From assembly GCA_900553185.1 (NCBI GenBank), contig USCT01000014.1:1-48459 (forward strand): a DNA stretch of 48,459 nucleotides, read 5' to 3'. A program made the position numbers and the translations under genes. Positions 1 through 9,158 of the stretch are shown in pieces. Positions within the stretch are counted from its first letter, which is position 1, and every line of letters begins with the position of its first letter. The stretch comes from an uncultured Bacteroides sp. Its GTDB lineage: Bacteria; Bacteroidota; Bacteroidia; Bacteroidales; Bacteroidaceae. Below the pieces are notes generated by a model. That model worked only from the letters and a program-made list of their open reading frames with translations. It was not told the DNA's origin and made no database searches.

Positions 1-53
1 TAGTTAATTTAAAACAAATATTATCCAATTATTTGGATAGCAACATAGAAGAT

Positions 54-590
54 ATGAATCCGTTTGCAATTATTGACAAGTATTATCCGGTGGATAATGA
101 ATTGAAGCATATTCTGGTAACACATAGCCGTTCGGTGGCGGATAAAGCTTTGGCCATGGGCCGGAAACATCCCGAACTGAAACTCGATTTGCAATTTGTC
201 GAAGAAGCGGCCTTGCTTCATGATATCGGTATTTTTAAGACCGACGCGGAGAAAATCTATTGCATGGGACATTATCCGTATATCTGTCACGGGTATTTGG
301 GAGCCGACTTGATGCGCGAAGAGGGTTTCCCGAGACATGCGCTGGTGTGCGAACGTCATACCGGGGCAGGGTTGACACTTGAAAGCATTATCCGTCAGGA
401 GCTTCCGGTTCCGCATCGCGAAATGGTTCCGGTGAGTCTGGAAGAGCAGCTCATTTGTTTTTCCGATAAATTTTTCTCAAAAGGACATCTGGACCGTGAA
501 AAGAATGTGGAAAAGGCCCGGAAAAGCATTCAGAAATACGGCAAGGAGGGGCTGGATCGTTTCGATAACTGGTGTAAACTCTTTTTGTAA
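54..590 (+). CDS. HD-domain phosphohydrolase-like protein
   Basis: A 178-residue cytoplasmic protein with no signal peptide. It carries the HD signature AALLHDIGI at about residues 52-60 (H56, D57), an upstream His in VTHS (H24), further His residues at about 73-102 and a late Asp in FSDKF (D138), the usual metal-binding set of HD phosphohydrolases. The family hydrolyses phosphate esters of nucleotides or similar compounds; the substrate cannot be read here. I chose ATG at 54 because the protein starting MNPFAIIDKYYP begins where the family normally does; an in-frame TTG at 33 would add seven residues. It lies at the window edge, so its promoter may lie partly outside. It is followed by about 130 bases and then the LptD-like gene on the same strand, which has its own promoter-like box. 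Confidence 0.85.
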   Translation: MNPFAIIDKYYPVDNELKHILVTHSRSVADKALAMGRKHPELKLDLQFVEEAALLHDIGIFKTDAEKIYCMGHYPYICHGYLGADLMREEGFPRHALVCERHTGAGLTLESIIRQELPVPHREMVPVSLEEQLICFSDKFFSKGHLDREKNVEKARKSIQKYGKEGLDRFDNWCKLFL

Positions 591-688
591 CCGGGGAAAG
601 CGGTCTGAATTCTCCGAAAAGGTTATGTTTCAGCTTCTAAAAATACATTAAAAAGCCAGGCTTTTATGTTTATTTGAGCGAGATTGCT

Positions 689-696
689 TACTTTTG
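689..696 (+). promoter_or_regulatory. Promoter -7 box of the LptD-like gene
   Basis: TACTTTTG fits the Bacteroidetes -7 consensus TAnnTTTG. No clear -33 TTTG is seen at the expected distance. Its position after the in-frame TTG at 684 argues that translation starts at the downstream ATG at 720 or 723. Confidence 0.5.
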
Positions 697-719
697 TGCG
701 CATATTGCGTAAATATTTG

Positions 720-3479
720 ATGATGACATCGTTTAAAAGGACAACATATTTACTGACGGCTTTGTTTATTTTGGGATGTTCCTGCTCTTTTTATGCAGAG
801 GCACAGCGTGTTAAGGGAGAGAGAGGACGTACAAACACGGCCATATCGGTTTCGGATTCTTTACATCGTGATTCGTTGGGGATGGACTCGCTGGCACTCG
901 ATACGGTGGGAAATGATACGGCCAGGGGAAAAGATCCTTTGGACGCTCCGGTCGTGTACGAGGCGAGTGACTCCATTGTGTTTACGCGGGGAGGTTTTGC
1001 TCATCTGTATGGAAACGGAAAGGTCAATTACCAGAATATCGAGTTGACTTCGGCCGTCATTACCATGAATATGGATAGCAGTACGGTGTTTGCCCGCGGT
1101 GTGTCCGACTCTACGGGGGTGGAGTCGGGAACTCCGGTGTTCAAGGATGGAGAAACTCCGTACGAATCCAAGACCATGCGATATAATTTCAAGACCAAGA
1201 AGGGTTTCATCAACAGCATTGTGACGCAACAGGGCGAAGGCTATGTGACCAGTACGGAAGCCAAGAAGGGTCCGAACGATGAGATTTACATGCGTGATGG
1301 AAAGTATACCACCTGTGATGACAAGCATCCGCATTTTTACCTGAAGTTGTCGATGGCTAAGGTGCGTCCGAAGAAGAATGTAGTGTTCGGACCGGCTCAG
1401 CTGGTCGTAGAGGATGTACCGCTCCCGATTGCCGTTCCATTTGGTTTTTTCCCGTTCAGTAGCAGTTATTCTTCCGGTTTCATCATGCCGACTTACGGTG
1501 ATGAAATGAACCGGGGTTTCTACCTGCGCGACGGTGGTTATTATTTTGCCATCAGTGACAAGATGGACCTGAAAGTGCTGGGCGAAATATTCACCAAGGG
1601 TTCGTGGGGACTCTCGGCCGCATCCAACTATAGCAAGCGTTATAAGTTCAGCGGTTCGTTCAATGCCAGTTATCTGGTGACCAAGACCGGCGATAAGGGT
1701 ATGCCGGACTATTCGGTTTCGAAGGACTTCCGTATCCAGTGGAGCCACCGGCAGGACGCGAAGGCCAATCCGAACAGCACGTTCTCGGCCAGCGTGAACT
1801 TTGCCACCAGCAGTTACGACCGCTCCAACCTGAGTACGTTGTACAACCCGGAACAATACTCCCAGAATACCAAGGCTTCCAGTGTAAGCTATTCACGGAA
1901 TTTTCCAAGTATTGGTCTGAATATCTCGAGTACGTTTAATATCACGCAGAATACCCGTGACTCTTCATTGACCATGACGCTGCCCGACGTCAACATCGCC
2001 TTAAACCGTATCTATCCGTTTAAACGGAAAAAATCGGCGGGCGACGAGCGCTGGTACGAAAAGATTTCGTTGCAATATACCGGTAGCATGACCAACAAGG
2101 TAGATACCAAGGATAACCTGTTGTTTAAGACACCTATGCGCCAATGGGTGAACGGTATGCAGCATAAAATTCCGGTGACGGCTACCTTCACGTTGTTCAA
2201 GTACATCAACCTGGTACCGTCGTTCAACTATACGGAGCGCTGGTATCTGAACAAGATTAAACGGAGTTACGACCCGAGTCCGGCTTCTACAGACCATGTG
2301 AAACGGGATACGGTGAGCGGTTTCTACCGGTTGTACGATTACAACCTGGCCTTGCAGATGAATACCAAGCTTTACGGTATGTATAAGCCGTTGTTCATGA
2401 AAAGCAAGGAAATCCAGATCCGTCACGTCTTCACTCCGACGGTAAGCTATACGTATACGCCTGATTTCGGAAAATCGCGTTACGGATATTATGATACGTA
2501 CACGTATACGGATGAAGACGGCGAGGTACGTACGGTGGAATATTCTCCTTTCGAGGGAATGACGTATGGAGTTCCGGGAAAAGGAATGTCCCAGAACATC
2601 AGCTTCTCCGTAGATAATAACCTGGAGATGAAGATGAAGTCGGATAAGGATACGACCGGATATAAGAAAATCAGCCTGATCGACCAGTTGGGAGCCTCTC
2701 TTTCGTACGATGTCGCCAATAAGAGATGGAGTGACCTGAGCATGAACGTGCGTCTGAAGCTCACCAAGTCGTATACGTTCAACATGAACGCTTCTTTCGC
2801 CACGTATGCCTATAAGTTTGATGATCAGGGAAATGTGGTCGTAGGCGACCGTACCGAATGGTCGTATGGCCGTTTCGGACGTTTCCAGGGATATAGCGGT
2901 TCTTTCTCGTATACCTTGAATAATGATACGTTCAAGAAATTGTTCGGAAAATCGGACGATGAGAAGAAGGATAAGGACAAGAACAAGAAAGACGAATCCG
3001 ATACGGATGAAGATACCGAAAATACGGATACCGAAGAAGAGAAAACCAACAACTCCGGTATGCGCAAGACCGAGAATGCCACAACGGACCCGGACGGCTA
3101 TCTGACTTTCAAGTTTCCCTGGAGTATCAGTCTGAGTTATAGCTATAGCATTCGGGAGAATACCAGCAAGCCGATCAACATCAAGAACATGCGTTATCCG
3201 TATTCGCTTACGCATTCGTTGAATGTTTCGGGAAACTTTAAGATTGGTAGCCGCTGGAACATGAATTATTCGACGGGTTATGACTTCACAACCAAGGAGA
3301 TGTCAATGACCACCCTGAACATCACGCGTGACCTGCACTGCTTTAACATGAGTTGTGGCCTGGTGTTCGGTCCGTTTACTTCTTACAACTTCTCTATCCG
3401 TGCCAATTCGAGCATGCTGACCGATGCCTTGAAGTGGGATCAGCGAAGCAATACGGGTAGTTCCGTTACCTGGTATTGA
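720..3479 (+). CDS. lptD: LptD-like LPS-assembly outer membrane protein
   Basis: About 919 residues. The N-terminus (TSFKRTTYLLTALFILG then AEAQ at about residue 29) is a secretion signal. An OstA-like N-terminal region follows (about 85-260: VYEASDSIVFTRGG, alternating strands, a GKYTTCDD motif with a single Cys), then a long C-terminal region of amphipathic strands ending in aromatic TWY, typical of an outer-membrane beta-barrel. Bacteroidetes LptD homologues have this layout and insert lipopolysaccharide into the outer leaflet; the assignment rests on architecture. A very charged segment rich in Lys, Asp and Glu lies at about residues 744-785 and probably forms a loop or turn between strands. 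Start chosen at ATG 720 (723 is equally possible). Converges with the ribonucleotide reductase gene across a bidirectional terminator. Confidence 0.8.
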   Translation: MMTSFKRTTYLLTALFILGCSCSFYAEAQRVKGERGRTNTAISVSDSLHRDSLGMDSLALDTVGNDTARGKDPLDAPVVYEASDSIVFTRGGFAHLYGNGKVNYQNIELTSAVITMNMDSSTVFARGVSDSTGVESGTPVFKDGETPYESKTMRYNFKTKKGFINSIVTQQGEGYVTSTEAKKGPNDEIYMRDGKYTTCDDKHPHFYLKLSMAKVRPKKNVVFGPAQLVVEDVPLPIAVPFGFFPFSSSYSSGFIMPTYGDEMNRGFYLRDGGYYFAISDKMDLKVLGEIFTKGSWGLSAASNYSKRYKFSGSFNASYLVTKTGDKGMPDYSVSKDFRIQWSHRQDAKANPNSTFSASVNFATSSYDRSNLSTLYNPEQYSQNTKASSVSYSRNFPSIGLNISSTFNITQNTRDSSLTMTLPDVNIALNRIYPFKRKKSAGDERWYEKISLQYTGSMTNKVDTKDNLLFKTPMRQWVNGMQHKIPVTATFTLFKYINLVPSFNYTERWYLNKIKRSYDPSPASTDHVKRDTVSGFYRLYDYNLALQMNTKLYGMYKPLFMKSKEIQIRHVFTPTVSYTYTPDFGKSRYGYYDTYTYTDEDGEVRTVEYSPFEGMTYGVPGKGMSQNISFSVDNNLEMKMKSDKDTTGYKKISLIDQLGASLSYDVANKRWSDLSMNVRLKLTKSYTFNMNASFATYAYKFDDQGNVVVGDRTEWSYGRFGRFQGYSGSFSYTLNNDTFKKLFGKSDDEKKDKDKNKKDESDTDEDTENTDTEEEKTNNSGMRKTENATTDPDGYLTFKFPWSISLSYSYSIRENTSKPINIKNMRYPYSLTHSLNVSGNFKIGSRWNMNYSTGYDFTTKEMSMTTLNITRDLHCFNMSCGLVFGPFTSYNFSIRANSSMLTDALKWDQRSNTGSSVTWY

Positions 3480-3558
3480 TAATATTGGTTCATTGGTTCC
3501 GGAGATTCGGGCAGGGTCCTTGTCCGTGTCGTTTCCGGAAAAGCAAGGATAAAAATGA

Positions 3559-3598
3559 GAGGCTGTCTGTTTCCCTTTCGGGAATTGCAGACAGCCTC
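3559..3598. terminator. Bidirectional hairpin between lptD and nrdJ
   Basis: GAGGCTGTCTG (3559-3569) pairs perfectly with CAGACAGCCTC (3588-3598); the loop contains a second small stem TTCCC/GGGAA. On the minus strand it is followed by an AUUUUUA run, so it best serves nrdJ; it also lies 80 bases after the lptD stop. Confidence 0.75.
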
Positions 3599-3633
3599 TG
3601 TTATGTTCGGGAAGTTTATGTTTGTTTGCTTGA

Positions 3634-6189
3634 TTATCCGCAACGTGAGGAACCGCAGGTCTTGCAGATGAGGCAACCTTCCTGGTATACCAGGGTTTCG
3701 TTGCCGCAATTCGGACATTTCACGCCTTTGGCTTCGGTACCGTCCTGAACGTATTTCTTCAGGGCGCGTTCCACACCGTTCTTCCAGGTGTTGATATTTT
3801 CGCTATCCAGTTGCAGGGATCCTACCAGCTTGATAACCTGTTCTATCGGCATTTGCCAGCGCAATACGCCCGAAATCAGTTTCGCGTAGTTCCAGTATTC
3901 TTTGTTGAACTTTTCAGACAATCCTTCGATGGTCATCTTGTATCCGCGTTTGTTTTCGAACTGGAAGTCGTAGTGTTTCACTCCGTCTTCGTCGTAGTTC
4001 TTGATGATGCGTCCGTGAGTGACCGATCTGGGCAACAGGATACCTTCTTCTTCGTCCTGCAGACCGGTGAAGATTTCGTAGGGACGTCCGTCGAGCAAGC
4101 CGACAAAGGCTACCCATTTTTCCTTGTTGTTCTGGAACCGTACGACATCGGCTTCCAGTACTTTCGGGCGTACTTCCACTACCTGCGGACGCCGGAGCAG
4201 CTTGTCTACTTCCGTCGTGTCGGCTTTCTTCTCGTCTTTTTTCTTGGCAGATATGAGGACACCGGCACGCGAACCGTCGCGGTAAACGGTGCATCCCTTA
4301 CATCCGCAACGCCATGCTTCTACGTACAGGCGGTTTACCAGGTCTTCGTCTACGTTGTTGGGCAGGTTGATGGTAACGCTGATAGAGTGGTCAACCCATT
4401 TCTGGATACGTCCTTGCATCTTTACCTTCATCAGCCAGTCTACATCGTTTGAGGTGGCTTTGTAGTACGGTGATTTGGCTACCAGTTCGTCTATTTCTTC
4501 CTGGCTGTACCGTTTGTCGGGGTCGTATCCGTTCACTTTCATCCAGGTCAGGAACTTGTGGTGGAATACGATGTATTCTTCGAAAGCGTCGCCTGTTTCG
4601 TCGATGAAGTCGATGTGTACGTTGGCGTCGTTCGGATTGACTTTCCGGCGGCGTTTGTATACGGGCATGAATACGGGTTCGATACCCGAGGTGGTTTGTG
4701 TCATCAGGCTGGTGGTGCCTGTCGGAGCGATGGTGAGGCAGGCGATGTTACGTCGTCCGTATTTTACCATGTCTTCGTACAGTTCCGGATCGGCTTCCTT
4801 GATACGGTTGATGAACGGGTTGTTCTTTTCGCGTTCGGCGTCGTAGATTTCGAAGGCACCGCGTTCCTTGGCCATGTTTACGGATGAGCGGTAAGCTTCC
4901 AGGGCGATGGTCTTGTGTACATTTTCAGAGAAGTCGTTGGCTTCCTCGGTACCGTATCTCAGGCCCATGGCTGCCAGCATGTCTCCTTCGCCGGTGATTC
5001 CTACACCCGTACGGCGACCTAAACCGGACTTGCGGTAAATCTTTTCCCACAGGTGGCGTTCGGCTCCTTTTACTTCTTCGCTTTCCGGATCGCTGTCTAT
5101 CTTGGCCATGATCTTCTTGATCTTTTCCAGTTCCAGGTCGATGATGTCGTCCATGATACGCTGGGCCAGCGCTACGTGTTTCTTGAACAGTTCGAAGTCG
5201 AAGTAGGCTTCCGGTGTAAACGGATTGACTACATACGAGTAGAGGTTGATGGCCAGCAGGCGGCAGGAGTCATACGGACACAACGGAATTTCACCGCACG
5301 GATTGGTAGAAACGGTGCGGAATCCCAGGTCGGCATAGCAGTCTGGTACGGATTCACGGATGATGGTGTCCCAGAACAGCACTCCGGGTTCGGCCGATTT
5401 CCAGGCGTTGTGAACGATTTTCTTCCACAGGGAAGCCGCGTTGATTTCTTTGGTAACCGCGGGGTTCTCGGCGTCGATCGGGAACTGCTGGGTATAGGTA
5501 CGGTTTTCGATGGCAGCCTGCATGAAGGCGTCGTCCAGCTTGACCGAAACGTTGGCTCCCGTTACTTTTCCCTCGGTCATTTTGGCGTCGATGAAAGACT
5601 CTGAGTCCGGATGCTTGATGGATACCGTCAGCATGAGCGCTCCCCGGCGTCCGTCCTGTGCCACTTCGCGGGTAGAATTGGAATAGCGTTCCATGAAGGG
5701 AACCAGTCCGGTAGAGGTCAGGGCCGAGTTCTTGACCGGAGAACCTTTCGGTCGGATGTGTGAGAGGTCGTGTCCTACTCCTCCGCGCCGTTTCATCAGC
5801 TGTACCTGTTCCTCGTCGATGCGGATGATGGCTCCGTATGAATCGGCCGATCCGTCCAGTCCGATAACAAAGCAATTGGACAAAGAAGCTACCTGAAAGT
5901 CGTTTCCGATACCGGTCATTGGGCTTCCTTGAGGAATGATGTACTTGAAGTGATCGAATAAATCGAACAGTTCCTGCGCCTTGAGTCCATTGGGGTAGTT
6001 GGCTTCGATACGTGCCACTTCATTGGCGATACGCCAATGCATATCTTCCGGCGATTTTTCGTAGATATTACCGAATGAATCTTTTACGGCGTATTTGTTG
6101 ACCCACACTCGTGCGGCTAACTCGTCTCCCTTGAAATACTGCAACGAAGCGTCGAAGGCCTCGTCGTAGCTATACGTCTTTTTTTCCAC
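3634..6189 (-). CDS. nrdJ: Adenosylcobalamin-dependent (class II) ribonucleotide reductase
   Basis: An 851-residue enzyme that reduces ribonucleotides to deoxyribonucleotides using adenosylcobalamin as radical source, so it needs no oxygen-dependent small subunit. Visible are the N-terminal helical part (EKKTYSYDEAFDASLQYF), GGVGHDLSHIRPKG at about 134-147, the catalytic NPCGE (N296, C298, E300), the barrel end CKGCTVYRDGSRAG, and a C-terminal Cys-rich tail (CPNC, CLICKTC, SSRCG, about 825-851) that shuttles reducing equivalents or binds zinc. The frame stays open to 6303, but the promoter at 6274-6305 overlaps that extension, so the start is internal; I chose GTG at 6189, which gives the family's usual beginning. 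The monocistronic unit ends at the hairpin at 3559-3598. Confidence 0.93.
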   Translation of the reverse strand: MEKKTYSYDEAFDASLQYFKGDELAARVWVNKYAVKDSFGNIYEKSPEDMHWRIANEVARIEANYPNGLKAQELFDLFDHFKYIIPQGSPMTGIGNDFQVASLSNCFVIGLDGSADSYGAIIRIDEEQVQLMKRRGGVGHDLSHIRPKGSPVKNSALTSTGLVPFMERYSNSTREVAQDGRRGALMLTVSIKHPDSESFIDAKMTEGKVTGANVSVKLDDAFMQAAIENRTYTQQFPIDAENPAVTKEINAASLWKKIVHNAWKSAEPGVLFWDTIIRESVPDCYADLGFRTVSTNPCGEIPLCPYDSCRLLAINLYSYVVNPFTPEAYFDFELFKKHVALAQRIMDDIIDLELEKIKKIMAKIDSDPESEEVKGAERHLWEKIYRKSGLGRRTGVGITGEGDMLAAMGLRYGTEEANDFSENVHKTIALEAYRSSVNMAKERGAFEIYDAEREKNNPFINRIKEADPELYEDMVKYGRRNIACLTIAPTGTTSLMTQTTSGIEPVFMPVYKRRRKVNPNDANVHIDFIDETGDAFEEYIVFHHKFLTWMKVNGYDPDKRYSQEEIDELVAKSPYYKATSNDVDWLMKVKMQGRIQKWVDHSISVTINLPNNVDEDLVNRLYVEAWRCGCKGCTVYRDGSRAGVLISAKKKDEKKADTTEVDKLLRRPQVVEVRPKVLEADVVRFQNNKEKWVAFVGLLDGRPYEIFTGLQDEEEGILLPRSVTHGRIIKNYDEDGVKHYDFQFENKRGYKMTIEGLSEKFNKEYWNYAKLISGVLRWQMPIEQVIKLVGSLQLDSENINTWKNGVERALKKYVQDGTEAKGVKCPNCGNETLVYQEGCLICKTCGSSRCG

Positions 6190-6273
6190 GGTTAATATGA
6201 TTGATAAATTGTTTGTCCTTTTAAAAAAGCTATGTGTTGTAGAAGTTTTGCCTTTTAAACAACAAACGTGATG

Positions 6274-6305
6274 CAAATCTATAGATGTTTTTTCAATTGG
6301 CAAAA
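6274..6305 (-). promoter_or_regulatory. nrdJ promoter
   Basis: On the minus strand TTTTG (6305-6301), a 19-base spacer, then TAGATTTG (6281-6274): a full match to the Bacteroidetes -33/-7 consensus. It predicts a leader of roughly 78 bases before the GTG start. Confidence 0.8.
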
Positions 6306-6564
6306 TAAATCGTACGGAAGTTCACAGGAAGATTGAAACTTTTCCGAATTGAAAAACTAAATACCTGATTTACAGTGAAATGGTTTTTAAATGTTAATTA
6401 GAAGTTTTCCAAAACGGAAAACTTGTTTATTTCAAAGTTTATTATATAGGGCGTCGGCCCGGCGGTTTTCCGGACGATTGGAACGGAAGGAGCTGGATGA
6501 ATCATACGAGAAATTCGGAACGTTGTTTTTGGGTGGAATGGTATGAAATTAGCCGAGTTTTGTG
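6306..6564. other. Gene-free stretch with one inverted repeat
   Basis: AT-rich between divergent nrdJ and the nitroreductase gene. The only structure I see is AAGTTTTCC (6402-6410) with GGAAAACTT (6416-6424) around a five-base loop, a perfect 9-bp inverted repeat that could be an operator. No open frame here is convincing. Confidence 0.5.
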
Positions 6565-6572
6565 TATGTTTG
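6565..6572 (+). promoter_or_regulatory. Promoter -7 box of the nitroreductase gene
   Basis: TATGTTTG fits TAnnTTTG and sits 23 bases before the ATG at 6596. No good -33 element at 19-21 bases. Confidence 0.45.
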
Positions 6573-6595
6573 TAGAAAAATAAATTAGTTGAAAG

Positions 6596-7336
6596 ATGGA
6601 CTCAATAAAGAACAGACGTACAATACGCAAGTATACGGATCAGGACATCCCCGATTCCTTGTTGAATGATTTGCTGGAACAGGCTTTCCGGGCACCTACC
6701 ATGGGAAACATGCAGCTTTATAGTGTGATTGTGACACGGGATCCGGAGCGTAAGAAGCGGATTGCTCCGGCTCACTTCAACCAGCCGATGGTGACGTCGG
6801 CTCCGGTCGTGCTTACTTTCTGCGCCGACTTCAACCGTTTTTGTGAGTGGTGCCGTTTGCGCGACGCCAGGGCGGGGTATGACAACTTCCTGTCGTTCCT
6901 GAATGCGGCAAGCGATACGTTGCTGGTTACGCAGAACTTCTGTACGCTGGCCGAAGCCGAGGGACTGGGTACCTGCTACCTGGGAACTACGCTGTATTCT
7001 GCCGGTCAGTTGATCGAAGCGCTGAAGTTGCCCAAACTGGTTATTCCGGTTGCCACCATTACGGTAGGTTATCCCGACGAGCATCCGGACCAGCCCGAAA
7101 GACTTCCGATCGAGGGATTGATTCATCAGGAAACCTATCATGCCTATACCGATGAAGACATCAACCGGATTTATGAAGCGAAGGAGGCCATGCCCGAGAA
7201 CCGGCATTTTGTGGAGATAAACCACACCGAAAATCTGGCGCAGGTATTTACCGATTACCGTTATACGAAAGAGGCAAACGAAGCCATTTCGAAGGTATTG
7301 CTGGAAACCTTGAAAAAGCAGGGGTTTTTAGAATGA
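6596..7336 (+). CDS. NfsA-type nitroreductase family protein
   Basis: A 246-residue FMN-dependent oxidoreductase of the nitroreductase superfamily. The N-terminal RRTIRKYTDQ (about 7-16) and PTMGNMQ (about 34-40) contact the FMN phosphate and isoalloxazine in this family; GLGTCYLG at about 122-129 and the C-terminal extension (helices after residue 180, with YRYTKEANEAISK) are typical of the NfsA/FRP branch, which acts as an NAD(P)H-dependent flavin, quinone or nitro-compound reductase. The natural substrate cannot be assigned. No signal peptide, so cytoplasmic. Single gene with its own promoter box, convergent with dnaA and separated from it by a strong hairpin. Confidence 0.9.
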   Translation: MDSIKNRRTIRKYTDQDIPDSLLNDLLEQAFRAPTMGNMQLYSVIVTRDPERKKRIAPAHFNQPMVTSAPVVLTFCADFNRFCEWCRLRDARAGYDNFLSFLNAASDTLLVTQNFCTLAEAEGLGTCYLGTTLYSAGQLIEALKLPKLVIPVATITVGYPDEHPDQPERLPIEGLIHQETYHAYTDEDINRIYEAKEAMPENRHFVEINHTENLAQVFTDYRYTKEANEAISKVLLETLKKQGFLE

Positions 7337-7353
7337 TACCCTTGTAAAACAAG

Positions 7354-7404
7354 CGAAGCACCCGGATCCTGATGAGCCTTTCGCTCTCTGATCCGGGTGC
7401 TTCG
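7354..7404. terminator. Bidirectional terminator between nitroreductase and dnaA
   Basis: A perfect 15-bp stem: CGAAGCACCCGGATC (7354-7368) and its complement (7390-7404), 21-base loop, followed by TCATTTTA on the plus strand. Both converging genes end within 25 bases of it. Confidence 0.8.
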
Positions 7405-7424
7405 TCATTTTAGGGCTGTGGCCT

Positions 7425-8831
7425 TTATCTGGACCGAAGGGTTGCTTCGATTTCTTCGATTTCATTTTTGAAGGCTTTGTCTACTTCTACCTGGTCTTTT
7501 ACAATCCTGCAGGCGTGCAGAACGGTAGCGTGGTCTTTGTTACCGATGAGCTGGCCGATTTTGGAAGACGATGTATCGGTATGTTTCTTGGCCAGATACA
7601 TGGCAACCTGTCTTACCTGTACCACTTCTCGCTTGCGCGTCTTGGTATGGATGGCCGACGCGTCGATCTTGTAGTGGCTGCATACCTTTTCGATGATGTC
7701 GTTTACGGTAATCGGTTTGACTTCCGCGCATTTCACGGCTTTCTTGACGATACGCTGGGCCAGTTCCAGGTCGATTTCACGCTTGAACAGGATAGACTGA
7801 GCCAGCAGGGAATTGACGATACCTTCCAGTTCGCGCACGCTTTCGTTCACGTTTTCGGCTATGTAGCAGATCACCGATTCCGGAATGACCAGTCCGTCTT
7901 TCTTGATCTTGTTGCGCAGGATGTTCTTTCGCAATTCGATGTCCGGCTTCTCGAGTTCGGCCACCAGTCCCCATTTGAAACGGGTGAGCAGGCGGTCTTC
8001 CATGCCTTGCAGCATGACAGGGGCACGGTCGGAAGTCAGGATCAGCTGTTTGCCGTTCTGGTGCAGGTGGTTGAAAATGTGGAAGAACGTATTCTGTGTC
8101 TTCGTCACACCCGCAAATTCCTGAATATCATCGATGATCAGTACATCGATGGTCTGGTAGAAGCTGATGAAGTCGTTGAAATGGTTGGTACGTACCGAGT
8201 CGGTGTATTGCACCTGAAACAGGTGTGCCGATACATACAGTACCCTTTTTTCGGGATACAGTTCCTTGATACGTGTACCTATGGCATTGATCAGATGGGT
8301 CTTTCCTACTCCCGACGGTCCGTACAGGAACAACGGGTTGAACGTGCGTGCCGGATTTTGCGCCACCGTTTCGGCTACGGTACGCGAAAACTCGTTACTG
8401 TTACCTTTGATGAAGTTTTCAAAGTTGTAGTTCGGATTCAGATGCGGATCCAAATCCTGCGGTGCGGTAGCTTGTAGCGGATTGGGGGCCTTGTTGGCAT
8501 TATGAATAGGCTGCTGGGGCAAAACCGTCGAGCGTTTTGTCCCTTCAAGGTTCATGGTTATGTGGTTTGTCTTATCTGTCAGGATGGAATACATCAGTTC
8601 CGTTCCTTCACCTATTTCTTTATATAAGGCGGCACGAAGCAATCCCACGTACTTTTCTTCCAGGTATTCATAGAAGAAAGGACTTGGGACCCCAATCGTC
8701 AGTGCCTTATTCTCGTATTTTAAGGGTACGATAGGCTCAAACCATGTATTGTATGCTGTCGTGTTCACGTTGTCTTTTATGAAATTGAGGCAACGATTCC
8801 ACACTGCTACAGCCTGGTTGTTTTCAATCAT
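7425..8831 (-). CDS. dnaA: Chromosomal replication initiator DnaA
   Basis: A 468-residue DnaA of normal length. Domain I is at about 1-80 (WNRCLNFIKDNV, YNTWFEPIVPL), followed by a variable Pro/Asn/Gln-rich linker (about 95-135), the AAA+ domain with Walker A GPSGVGKT (171-178) and Walker B LIIDDIQ (231-237), and the C-terminal DNA-binding domain with the DnaA signature GNKDHATVLHACRIV (about 430-444). It melts the origin and loads the replicative helicase. dnaN, recF and gyrB are not beside it, and no cluster of TTATCCACA-like boxes is seen upstream, so this gene need not mark oriC. It appears to be transcribed alone. Confidence 0.97.
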   Translation of the reverse strand: MIENNQAVAVWNRCLNFIKDNVNTTAYNTWFEPIVPLKYENKALTIGVPSPFFYEYLEEKYVGLLRAALYKEIGEGTELMYSILTDKTNHITMNLEGTKRSTVLPQQPIHNANKAPNPLQATAPQDLDPHLNPNYNFENFIKGNSNEFSRTVAETVAQNPARTFNPLFLYGPSGVGKTHLINAIGTRIKELYPEKRVLYVSAHLFQVQYTDSVRTNHFNDFISFYQTIDVLIIDDIQEFAGVTKTQNTFFHIFNHLHQNGKQLILTSDRAPVMLQGMEDRLLTRFKWGLVAELEKPDIELRKNILRNKIKKDGLVIPESVICYIAENVNESVRELEGIVNSLLAQSILFKREIDLELAQRIVKKAVKCAEVKPITVNDIIEKVCSHYKIDASAIHTKTRKREVVQVRQVAMYLAKKHTDTSSSKIGQLIGNKDHATVLHACRIVKDQVEVDKAFKNEIEEIEATLRSR

Positions 8832-9104
8832 ACGTGCGTTGTTATTTAAACGGCAAAACTTCTACATTTGCAAATTTCGTAATGTTATTTTAGAAAAACA
8901 AATCTGTTTTTGCTTGCTTTTTTTACGTCTACTTTAATATGCTGATAATTAACTTCTTATCAGAATGCCAAAGTCGTGCCAAATGGAGAATGTCTTGCAT
9001 TAGTTCAACGTATTGTACATCAATAATTTATCACTGTTTGCCCTGGTTGTTTTTCAAGACGTTCCGGTGTTTTTTACTGCTTGATATACAGGGACTTTAT
9101 ATCG
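8832..9104. other. AT-rich leader region of dnaA
   Basis: This stretch upstream of dnaA (minus strand) and downstream of the MCE gene is AT-rich. I see no full TAnnTTTG box facing dnaA; the nearest is CAGATTTG at about 8899-8906 on the minus strand. No DnaA-box cluster and no credible open frame. Confidence 0.4.
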
Positions 9105-9128
9105 GGCTGCCCGGATTTCCGGACAGCC
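9105..9128 (-). terminator. Terminator of the amidase-MCE operon
   Basis: GGCTGCCCGG (9105-9114) and CCGGACAGCC (9119-9128) form a 10-bp stem with one C-A mismatch and an ATTT loop, 30 bases past the MCE stop codon. Confidence 0.55.
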
Positions 9129-9158
9129 TTTATTATTTAGATTATTTCTATATAATGT

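Noticed and set aside
861..1856. Long open frame antisense to the LptD-like gene
   Set aside because: Compositional shadow of a real gene: no signal, no family motif, and the sense frame is clearly a coding outer-membrane protein. The same applies to long antisense frames over dnaX, DPP11 and the MFS gene.
6190..6305. Cobalamin riboswitch upstream of the B12-dependent reductase
   Set aside because: The leader is only about 78 bases and lacks the B12-box and the expected helices.
6511..6535. Third copy of the 22-bp palindromic array (GGAACGTTGTTT)
   Set aside because: Only one degenerate 12-mer; no neighbours at 22-bp steps.
8832..9158. oriC next to dnaA
   Set aside because: No cluster of DnaA boxes, no dnaN, and no iterons; only ordinary AT-rich leader sequence.
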